A stretch of DNA of 64,000 nt, taken from assembly GCA_009760885.1 (NCBI GenBank), contig CM019707.1:35236145-35300144 (forward strand), read 5' to 3'. Under the pieces are notes generated by a model. That model was not told the origin of the DNA and ran no database searches. It saw only the letters and a list, made by a program, of their open reading frames with translations. Both the position numbers and the translations under genes were made by a program. Positions 55,612 to 64,000 of this stretch are shown in pieces. Position 1 is the stretch's first letter, and each line of letters begins with the position of its first letter. The stretch comes from Achatina immaculata. Lineage: Eukaryota > Mollusca > Gastropoda > Stylommatophora > Achatinidae.

Positions 55612-56115
55612 AACATGTCGCGGCTGAGGCCAAGTTTCTGGGAGCTTCTGCATAAACATGTCCTCACGGCGGCCAAGTTTCTGGGAGCTTCTGCATAAAC
55701 ATGTCCTCACGGCGGCCAAGTTTCTAGGAGCTTCTACATAAACATGTCCTCTCGGCGGCCAAGTTTCTAGGAGCTTCTACATAAACATGTCCTCTCGGCG
55801 GCCAAGTTTCTGGGAGCTTCTACATAAACATGTCCTCACGGCGGCCAAGTTTCTAGGAGCTTCTACATAAACATGTCCTCACGGCGGCCAAGTTTCTAGG
55901 AGCTTCTACATAAACATGTCCTCACGGCGGCCAAGTTTCTGGGAGCTTCTGCATAAACATATCGCGGCTGAGGCCAAGTTCCTGGGAGCATCCATGTAAC
56001 CATGTCCTTACGGACGTCAAGTTTCAGGAAGCATCCACATAAATATGCCCTCACGTAGGCCAAATTCCTAGGAGCATCCACTTAAAAATGTCCTCGTCGA
56101 GGCCAAGTTTCTAGA
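55612..56115. repeat. 43-bp minisatellite
   Basis: About 11 units with ATAAACATGTCCTCACGGCG and GCCAAGTTTCTGGGAGCTTC. The outer units are diverged (ATCGCGGCTGAGG at both ends), the inner ones nearly identical. Confidence 0.94.
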
Positions 56116-56364
56116 AGTCACGTAAACCACTCTAACGTGAGATCTGAGAGCACCGAGGGAGTTGGCACAGATACAAACTAGAACTGGTTATGATTCCACC
56201 CTGTCCCCTCCGAGGTACTTTCTAAGACAGGGTGGTTGTTATTTCATCAGGGGGCCCCATGTTCTCCGTGCTGGCGGTTCCTGCTTAGAAAAGTGATTCA
56301 AGAGCCCACTCAACAAAATCACGGTGATCACTGCCCGCGTTTTTCAGTCTGAAGTCACTAGAAG

Positions 56365-56720
56365 ATATGAACACAACAACTGCAGGTGCAGCAGCAGCAA
56401 CTACAGTCACACCAACAATAACAACTACAGCAGACCCAACAATTTCAACTGCTGTTTCAACAACAATTACAATCGCACCAACAGCTATAGTCACAACCGC
56501 AGCAACAACAGCTGCAACTTCTATTATCGGAACAACAACAGCGACAGTTGCAACAACTATAACCGTATCGGCAACGGCAACAACTACAATTATGACAGCA
56601 ACAATAGCAGCAGTTGCCAACAACTGCAGTTACAACAGCAACAATTACAGCTACCACAACAGCTATAATCGTAACAACAACGACAGCTACAACAAGAAAG
56701 CAAGAGCAAGAAAAGAAAGC
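56365..56720. repeat. CAA/ACN-rich low-complexity tract
   Basis: A cryptic trinucleotide region (ACAACA, GCAACA, AACTAC mixtures). It reads as a Thr/Ala-rich ORF in one frame and a Ser/Asn/Tyr-rich ORF in another. Both compositions follow from the repeat, so no protein is claimed. A (GAAA)n microsatellite follows at 56768-56806, a G-run near 56859-56871, and an (AAG)n run near 56994-57016. Confidence 0.8.
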
Positions 56721-56768
56721 AAATAACAAAAGGAAAAGTCTTCGGTAATTGTAAACTAGACAAAACGA

Positions 56769-56807
<39 letters not shown>

Positions 56808-57199
56808 TTTTAAAAACCTCCAGACAAAATTGATTTTTACAAAGATGAAAGAATGGGAGGGGGGGGGGGGACATAACAAACCTGAAACGAAGTGGCTGGC
56901 CCTAGACTGGTCTGAATGGAGAAAGTTTTTCTGTGTCTTGTTATATACAAAGCTTAGGGAGATATGAGTGCCTTCTTTTTAAATAATAATAATAAGAAGA
57001 AGAAGAAGAAGAAGAATGACAATGAAGAAGAGAGATGACGGTGATAATAATGACAATAAACATTGGCCTCTAGCAAAAAAAGCTAATGTGTTACAGTTAA
57101 GTTATGAAATGAGTGGACTCTGTTTCTACTATGTCATTGACGCTGTTTGGTTATCAAACTTTACTTAACTGTCAGATAAAAATCACAGTTTAAAAGAAA

Positions 57200-59140
57200 A
57201 AAAATCAGAGCTATTACAACAGATAAAACTTCAGCCATTGCACTTGCATGTCCCTTGCGGAACTTTGCCTCCCTAACAGCTCTCCTGTATGCCTCTCGGT
57301 TGTAAGCAAGATGTCCTGCTGCTGATGCATCCATTTGCAGATTATCAACGATGTCTTGCAGCCATCTTCGCCTTGGTCTTCCTCTCTTTCTTTTCCCCAT
57401 ATTTATCCTTCCAAGACGGTCTTCTCTAAATTATCATAACGTTTAATGTGTCCAAAATATTTAAGTTTTCTCTCTTTAATCCTCTTTACTAGCCAGCCTT
57501 CTTCAGTATTAAGTTCTTGCAGTATGGATATATTTGTTCTTTTCTGCGTCCATGATACTTGAAGAGTATGATCTGTATCATTTACATTCAAAGGTATATA
57601 TGTGTTTCTCAGCTGTTTTATTAAGTGTCCGGGTCTCACATGCATATGTTGCGATGGGAAAGATGCATGACCTTAAAAGTCTTATTTTTGTAGTTATGTC
57701 TGTTCATTTGCACAGATTCGTTAGTTGTTTTACTTTCTGATGAGGAATAGAAGTCCTCCTTTTAATTTCCCTCATTGTATCTCCATTATTAGTTAGCAGT
57801 GATCCAAGATATTCAAAACTCTCCACTTCTTCCAGTTTTTCTTTATTGATACATATTTCAGCTGCCTTATTTGTTTTGTCACTTGTTATCAATTTAGTTT
57901 TCTTTGCATTAAGATAAAGGTTTTGCTCTTCACTGTTCTTACGGACTGACATAATTATTTTTTCAATTCCTTTTTGTGTTGTGAACAGTAATACTGTGTC
58001 ATCAGTATATCTAATCTCTGGTATTTCATAACCTCCAATTGTTATGGCATCGTAATTTTCTTTGTCTACATCTTCTCTAACATTCCTCATTATATTTTCA
58101 GTATACAAGTTAAATAAGTAAGGCGACAATATGCACCCCTGACGGACCCCTTGTTTTATGTCAAATCAAGTTGTTGTTTCACCATTTATTCTTACTGCTG
58201 CCTGTTGGTCTAGATACAGCAATGATGTTAATTGTATCAAATGTGTTGAAATCCCATTTTTTCCATTATTTCCCAAAGTTTCTGGTGTTGTACACAATCA
58301 AATCCCTTTGAGTAGTCTATAAAGGCTAAATATAGGTTCACATTAAACTCTCTATTATTAATATTATATTGAATATATGGTCTCTTGATCCTCTTCCTTG
58401 TCTAAAACCAGATTGGACCATACTGACTTCTTCTATTTTCGTACGAAGTCTACATATTATGATTTTTAACAGAATTTTACTGGCATGACTAATCAGGGCA
58501 AACGTTCTGTAGTTTGTGCATAATTTCAGGTTACTCTTTTTTTTTTTGGCAGTGGTATGAATACAGTTCTTTTCTATTCCTTTGGCCAAATACCTGAATG
58601 TCATATCTTTTTACATAGTGCATGATAGATTGTTGCACATTCCTTTCCTCCTGCTTTAATAAGTTCAGCTGTTATCTTATCACATCCTGGTGATTTACCA
58701 TTTTTCAGATTCTTTATTGCCCATAAAACTTCTTATATTGTCGGTTCGGGTTCTTTCTCCTCCAATAATAATTCACACTGTTGATTTCTGCTTCCACAGT
58801 CGGTTGTTTCATACATTCCTCTGCAATATTCTTCCTATCTTTCTAGAATTTCCTCTGTCTCTGTCAAGATATTCCCCATCTCGTCACAAATTACATTTAG
58901 CTTAGGTGTGACATTTCTCGTCAATGTCTTCATTTCTTTAAACATTTCACTATCTCTTCCACACTTCTGATGTCCTTTTATTCTTTCACAACAATCTTGT
59001 ATGTATTGTTTTTTTTTTGTCTTTTATTATGTTTCTTCGTACTTCTTTTGTTAAAGATTTATATTCTTCTTTGTTGTTGTTTGTCACTTTCCATTTCGTC
59101 TTCATGTCTCTAAGTTGTTTTATTAGTTCTTACTTTGTTC
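57200..59140 (-). pseudogene. RTE-like LINE pseudogene, longest 5' extent
   Basis: Minus-strand copy reaching further upstream than the others: degraded sequence to about 59140 includes the pre-palm SPGCDKITAELIKAG segment (the 'SPGxDxI' region of reverse transcriptase block 0-1). Then come VQSGFRQGRGSRDHIFNI, a frame-shifted motif A, SPYLFNLYTENIM, IRYTDDTVLLFTT (the YADD box altered to YTDD), FEYLGSLLTNN, LQVSWTQKRTNISIL and RGRPRRRWLQDIVDN. Multiple stops and frame shifts make it inactive. Confidence 0.88.
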
Positions 59141-59203
59141 TTACAGCAGACAAAAATCAGAGTTCTTACAGCAGACAAAAATCAGAGTTCTTACAGCAGA
59201 CAA
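59137..59203. repeat. 25-bp short tandem repeat
   Basis: Two and a half units containing GTTCTTACAGCAGACAAAAA, at the upstream end of the RTE-like pseudogene. Confidence 0.85.
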
Positions 59204-59875
59204 AGGAAAAACAATTTAAAAAGCTACATTCCGCACGCTAGAAAAAAATCAGGCACCAGACAATAAACAAATGGCAAATACAAGTAGAAATGTCACGCCT
59301 GGCTGAACAGGATATCAATCTTTTCATGGGCTAATGTAAATAGGAACAAGGGCATGAGAACATATAAACCACACAGCAGGCACACTTTAACAAAAGATAG
59401 GGAAGTATAATTGTCCCTAGATGTGTCGACCAACCTGTGCACAGATTTCACATAGTGATTTCACACTTTCTTGCTGACCAAACGATGGTTAGAAATTAGT
59501 GATTGATACCACAATGTGAGATGATCTTTCATTTTCCTGATTGTGACTTGTGTGTAGAAATAATCAACGTGTGACGGCTGGCACAGCAGATAAATTATAA
59601 ACTATGTTTTCCCTGTGAATTTTTTTCCTAAATTTTCGTGGAATTATCGGTAAGTCTTAATTTTGACATTTAAACATAAATTACAGCCACACTCCAGTAT
59701 GTACTCTCTGTAACCACAGTACATGTTTCCAAATGTTTTGACTTCAATGAGCAGTCTCTTTTTTTTTCTGTTTGTCATGAAGTTTTTCAACAGTGAAGAA
59801 AGGAATAAATATTGACGTAGTTTTTCTGTAGCAAAACATATCTGATCATTTACACTGTCACCAGAAAACCAGACA
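59204..59875. other. Unique AT-rich sequence, nothing recognised
   Basis: No coding signal, array or element. Confidence 0.6.
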
Positions 59876-60730
59876 GACTAGTCATATATCAGTCATAGAG
59901 CAGTCAAGAAGCAGTCATAGACTAATCATAGAAAAGTCATGAAACAGTCATAGAACAGTCATAGACTAGAAAAGTCATAGACTAGTCATAGAACAGTCAT
60001 AAACTAGTCATAGAATAGTCATAGAGCAGTCATAGAGCAGATACAGACTAGTCATAGGTTTATCATAGAGCAGTAATAGACTAGTCATAGAGAAGTAATA
60101 GATTAGTCATAGAACAGTCATAGATTAGTCATAGTGCAGTTGCAGAACAGCCATAGATCAGTCATAAGTCGTATAACAGTCATAAGCTAGTCATATAGAG
60201 CAGTCATAGACTAGTCGTAGGCTAGTCATAGAGAAGTCAGAGAGCAGTCATAGTCATACAATCAGATTACAGAGCAGTCATAGTCATAGAACAGTCACTT
60301 ACTAGTCATAGATTGATTGACTGATTGATTGATCTTTATTTCAAAAGGGTTAAGAATTGGGCACGCAGGCCCGTCTGACATTCAGTCATAGAGCAGTCAT
60401 TGACTAGCCACAGAGCATTCATAGACTATCAAGAGCAGTCATAGACTAGTCATAAAGCAGTCATTGACTAGTCATAGAGCAGTCATAGACTAGTCGTAGG
60501 GCGGTCACAGACTAGTCATAGAGGCATCATAAAGAAGTCATAGAGCAGTCATAAAGAAGTCATAGAACAGTCATAAGCTAGTCATAGAGCAGTCATAGAT
60601 TAGCCATAGACCAATCAAAGAGCAGTCATAGGCTAATCATAAAGCAGTCACAGACTAGTGTAAGAGCAATCATAGAGCAGTCATAGACTAGCCGTAAAGC
60701 AGTCATAGAGCAGTCATAGTTCAGACAGAG
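59876..60730. repeat. Degenerate 10-13-bp repeat field (AGTCATAGA)
   Basis: Roughly 70 irregular units of AGTCATAGAGC / AGTCATAGACT type, with higher-order alternation of GAGCAGTC and GACTAGTC. Strongly diverged, so older than the other arrays. Interrupted by a foreign 70-base segment at about 60314-60386. Confidence 0.88.
60314..60386 (-). mobile_element. Small retroelement 3'-end-like insertion in the array
   Basis: GATTGATTGACTGATTGATT followed by GATCTTTATTTC and a non-array segment up to TCTGACATTC. A (TGAT)n-type tail next to a short unique body resembles the 3' end of a LINE or SINE in minus orientation. The family is not recognised. Confidence 0.35.
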
Positions 60731-60774
60731 AACTGAAAGAAGTAAAAGCTTTTGTTAATGTTAGTAAATTTAGT

Positions 60775-60910
60775 TGGGGGGGGGGGGGTTTCAAACGAAT
60801 GCGTATCCTCGCTTATTAATATTTTTCAGCATATTGGTCGACTGTCTTGTCCGCTAATGGCAGCAGGTCTGGGAGGGTGTCCTGACTGTTTCGGGGGGGG
60901 GGGGGGGGGT
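60775..60910. repeat. Two poly-G runs
   Basis: G-runs at about 60776-60788 and 60894-60909 on the plus strand. Such runs can form G-quadruplexes and are frequent places of length error. Confidence 0.8.
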
Positions 60911-61585
60911 TCTATTCCTCCTTTCCCTCCCCCGACCTCCTCGTTTATTTATTACGGATAAAAGTCCGAAAGTAACTGACCCCGGGGCCCGACGTGGCGC
61001 TACAGGCCCCTGAAAGGTAGCCTCGACCGTGAAAACAGAAACTAGACCTACCTGTGGTGGTTCGGTATACATACACGACATCAACATACATGAGGCGTCA
61101 ACATACACATAAAATACGTCAAGACACAAGAAGCTGCTTCAGCTTTATGTAGGTTTATGTAGGTTTATGTAGCTGCTGTGGTTATAAAACTAAACCCACC
61201 TGAAGAAGAAGTTAATGACGAGCACTTCAGTGATGATAACGACGATCACTTCGGTGATGATGACGATAATCATTATTAAACTGTTGATGAGCAATCTCTG
61301 TCGAGTGTGAGGAAATGAAAAAAGGTAAGATAACGAATTAAAAGCGTATTCCTCGCTATTATTAACCTCACAAACAGACTGAGTCTCTAAATAAAAGTTC
61401 AAGAATTATCATCGCTGCACTCCAGACAAACCCACCTGAGCTCCAGTCCCTTCTATTCAAAAACGAAACTCAGCACTGTGCATGAACTCCGTAGCCCCTA
61501 GCGAGAACCCTTACGAAAAGCAGTTGAGGTGATAACAATCTGGCTTGTAAAAACCAATTATGAACATGAGAACTACATTGGCCGA
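60911..61585. other. Mixed sequence, nothing recognised
   Basis: Contains three copies of TTTATGTAGG near 61143-61172 and GATGATAACGACGAT-like trinucleotides near 61230-61270. No gene recognised. Confidence 0.55.
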
Positions 61586-61587
61586 AG

Positions 61588-62045
61588 AAGTGAGAGAAAC
61601 ATGGAACTTCAGTTCATTTGTCGGAGAAATGAAAGAAACATGGAACTTCAGTTCATTTGTCGGAGAAATGAGAGAAACGTGGAACTTCAGTTCATTTGTC
61701 GGAGAAATGAAAGAAACATGGAACTTCAGTTCATTTGTCGGAGAAATGAAAGAAACATGGAACTTCACTTCATTTGTCGGAGAAAAGAAAGAAACATGGA
61801 ACTTCAGTTCATTTGTCGGAGAAATGAGAGAAACGTGGAACTTCAGTTCATTTGTCGAGCAAATGAGAAAAACATGGAGCGCTTCAGTTCATTTGTCGGA
61901 GAAATGAAAGAAACATGGAACTTGAGTTCATTTGTCTGAGAAGCGAGGGAAACGTGGAACTTGAGTTCATTTGTCTGAGAAGCGAGGGAAACGTGGAACT
62001 TGAGTTCATTTGTCTGAGAAGCGAGGGAAACGTGGAACTTGAGAC
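61588..62045. repeat. 39-bp minisatellite
   Basis: About 12 units with GAAACATGGAACTTCAGTTC and ATTTGTCGGAGAAATGA. Because 39 is 13 codons, a 13-residue period ORF appears in two plus frames and one minus frame. The last three units change to CTTGAGTTCATTTGTCTGAG. Confidence 0.95.
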
Positions 62046-62371
62046 AAAATTACCCATTTATGTCAGAGATCCTAGGAGCGTCAAACTGACAGCATTGAAC
62101 CAGATGAAGCAGGATTACAGAAACGACTTGTCGTGATTGGTTCATACACCCACGTGATGCGTGCCATAAACAGACTTCTGTACTATGGTCTGGTCAACTG
62201 AATATGGATCAACGAGAGATGGAGCCTGCTTGGAAGTCTGCTTAGTGGATGAGGTGCAAGAAGCAAAGAAAATGATTTTGGTACGTGATACGATGCCGAC
62301 GTTCCAAATTTGTGTGCCATATCTCCAGTTGTCACAAGCTGGAGTCATAGAGATCTCCATTGAGATCATAA

Positions 62372-62545
62372 AACAACAGAGGAAATTGTAATGCAACAAC
62401 AGAGGAAATTGTAATACAACAACAGAGGAACTTGTAATACAACAACAGAGGAAATTGTAATACAACAACAGAAGAACTTGTAATACAGTAACAGAAGAAA
62501 TTGTAATACAACAACAGAAATAAACTGTAATACAGCAAAAAGAAA
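62372..62545. repeat. 23-bp minisatellite (GTAATACAACAACAGAGGAA)
   Basis: About seven units with small changes. Confidence 0.92.
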
Positions 62546-62762
62546 CTGCATTACAGTCATCATACAATAAAAAGGATAAACTGTTTTAAAAACATCGACT
62601 GGAACTGGAACCTAACTCTGTTGTTGGAAACATCGGCTGTGAAACAGCAGGTTAAGATGATCTTAAACATTCAAACATTTCTCTGATATAAAATTTAACC
62701 TAAAAACCCCGACTTGTCTGCTTAACATAAACTATGCATTCATGAAACCAGCAATTCAAAAA

Positions 62763-63195
62763 GATCGGACGTGGCCGGCCTCTAGAGCAGAGGTACCGTG
62801 GTATGAGTAGCTCTCGCCACGAGACTACTGGACATACCGATTAAACTTCACTTTATCCTTTCCATCACTTTTTCCAGAGCGGCGCCGCACGGCAACCCTA
62901 ATCGCATTTTCTTCATTGGCCGGGAGGAGCTTCACCTCACTCGCGGCAGCCGAAGAATCTCGTCAGCAGTGTCTTATTTTAACCCCTAGGTTAAGCCGGT
63001 TTAGGTAATCTTTCCCAATATGGGTGTATATCGGACGTGGCCGATCTCTAGAGCAGAGGTGCCGTGATTTGAGTAGCCCTGACCTCGAGACTACTGGTTA
63101 CTTTACTTAATCTTTTCCTTCACCTTTTCCACGGCGGCGCTGCGCGGCAACCCTAACCGCATTTTCCTTCATTGGCCGGGAGGAGTTCCTCCTCC
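62763..63195. repeat. Two tandem diverged copies of a GC-richer dispersed repeat
   Basis: 62763-62965 and 63031-63195 share GATCGGACGTGGCCG(G/A), TCTCTAGAGCAGAGGT(A/G)CCGTG-type and GGCAACCCTAA(T/C)CGCATTTTC segments in the same order, at a spacing of 268 bases with clear divergence. Base composition is richer in GC than the surroundings. The element class is not recognised; it could be a SINE-like or satellite-like family. Confidence 0.75.
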
Positions 63196-63290
63196 TCTTC
63201 TTCTTCTTCTTCTTCCTCCTCTTCTTCTTCTCCTCCTCCTCCTCCTCCTCCTTCTTCTTCTTCTTCTTCTGCTTCTTCTTCTTCTTCTTT
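63187..63290. repeat. Polypyrimidine (CTT/CCT)n tract
   Basis: About 100 nearly uninterrupted pyrimidines with mirror symmetry (CTTCTTCTTC...CCTCCTCC...CTTCTTCTTC), directly after the second dispersed-repeat copy. Confidence 0.92.
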
Positions 63291-63814
63291 TGACGGCTAG
63301 CGTGACTGGAAGAGAGTTATGGTGGCCATTTTTTTCAGCCCCTGAGAGGAGATAAAAAGCAAGGGGCGTGCAGTACTTCTTTAGAATACTCCACCCCCGT
63401 GGTGATTATGGCAACCCCGCCCCGTTAGCCAAACTAAGCCTGTTACCCTGGGTACCAAAGGACAGGTAGGACAGGGTCTTGGTCAGCTGTGGTTCACCAA
63501 CCTTGACCTTGGCATGTCAGCTGTGGGTCTCTGACTGCCAAATAGGGCAGGGTCTTTGTCCCTTCTGTTTCCTGTTCGACATGACTCACCTTTCTGTTAC
63601 AAAATATGGGTCAAATTATAGCAATGTGATATGATTGTTATTTACACTCAACATTTTTGTGGGTAACGCCAGCAACTTATGAAAAACTTTACTAACAGAA
63701 GACAGTGAATGCGTGTCAACGTGAATGAACCGTAAGATGTATGAAGTAGCTAGAGTCCTGGCCGGATGTTGTTAAGTTACAGGCTCTTGTTTGCTTGAGA
63801 TGGCTGCATTTTAG
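63291..63814. other. Unique sequence, nothing recognised
   Basis: Includes a small direct repeat of CAGGGTCTTGGTC / CAGGGTCTTTGTC near 63473 and 63548. No gene seen. Confidence 0.55.
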
Positions 63815-64000
63815 TGTTTTAAAATCTCAAGTAGGCTCATGAACTTGGTGTTTATGGAATTATGTCTTGGTATGTCAAGTAGACTTGTGAACTTGATGTT
63901 CATAGAATTATGCATTGGTACGTCAAGCATACATATGAATTTGATATTCACAGAATGTCTTGGTATGTCAAGTAGACTTGTGAACTTGATGTTCATAGAA
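63815..64000. repeat. 48-bp minisatellite running off the window
   Basis: Nearly four units with TCAAGTAGACTTGTGAACTT and GTTCATAGAATTATG. The array continues past the end of the window. Confidence 0.88.

Noticed and set aside
56367..56726. Thr/Ala-rich ORF as a mucin-like protein
   Set aside because: Composition follows directly from the CAA/ACN low-complexity DNA, and a neighbouring frame is equally open with a different bias.
61529..61939. Charged repeat protein with a 13-residue period
   Set aside because: The 39-bp array is open in two plus frames and one minus frame; no start context or homology.

Overview
The window reads as nuclear DNA of an animal, not a microbe. It has one intron-containing SLC16-type (monocarboxylate transporter) gene on the + strand, decayed LINE retrotransposons, a dead mariner transposon, tRNA-derived elements and a great deal of tandem repeat. 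The RTE-like LINEs, the RNase H-type retroelement and the minisatellite load suggest a lophotrochozoan, perhaps a mollusc. That is inference; nothing here fixes the species.

Layout. 1-14.6 kb: the transporter gene. Exons are 40-112, 1379-1522, 4186-4329, 5225-5541, 7220 to about 7798, and a last exon 14177-14337. Exons 1-4 give TM1-6, exon 5 gives the central loop, TM7 and the start of TM8, and the last exon gives TM12. The part for the rest of TM8 through TM11 is absent: exon 5 runs straight into a 25-bp minisatellite. Every intron carries its own minisatellite(s). 14.6-18.4 kb: a SINE-like element, an RTE-like reverse-transcriptase pseudogene, and 53-bp and 41-bp arrays. 18.4-22.3 kb: a mariner (DD34D) pseudogene abutting an RNase H fragment, all duplicated. 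22.6-28.4 kb: minisatellites and a duplicated LINE tail. 28.4-41.1 kb: a chain of overlapping tandem duplications carrying a 27-bp array (which reads as a nonapeptide ORF), a 56-bp array, RTE fragments and a nested LINE insertion with target-site duplication. 41.2-45.2 kb: a duplicated block with a 27-bp array, then a LINE tail. 45.3-53.3 kb: four successive copies of a block with (CT)n, (AGT)n and a tRNA-like element. 53.7-55.2 kb: the best-preserved RTE-like ORF (409 aa). 55.6-64 kb: more minisatellites, another RTE-like pseudogene, low-complexity tracts and a dispersed GC-richer repeat.

Two things stand out. (1) Eleven head-to-tail duplications all have periods of about 1.5-2.0 kb. Most junctions show 2-5 bp of microhomology, and one duplicate is a mosaic of diverged and identical stretches. 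This is either a real local amplification process or a systematic assembly artefact. (2) The transporter gene loses its fifth exon at the codon expected to encode the TM8 arginine, exactly where a minisatellite begins. By adding the intervals below, tandem repeats occupy about a third of the window. I found no credible multi-gene system such as a defence locus or biosynthetic cluster. Most long ORFs here are minisatellites that happen to lack stop codons.
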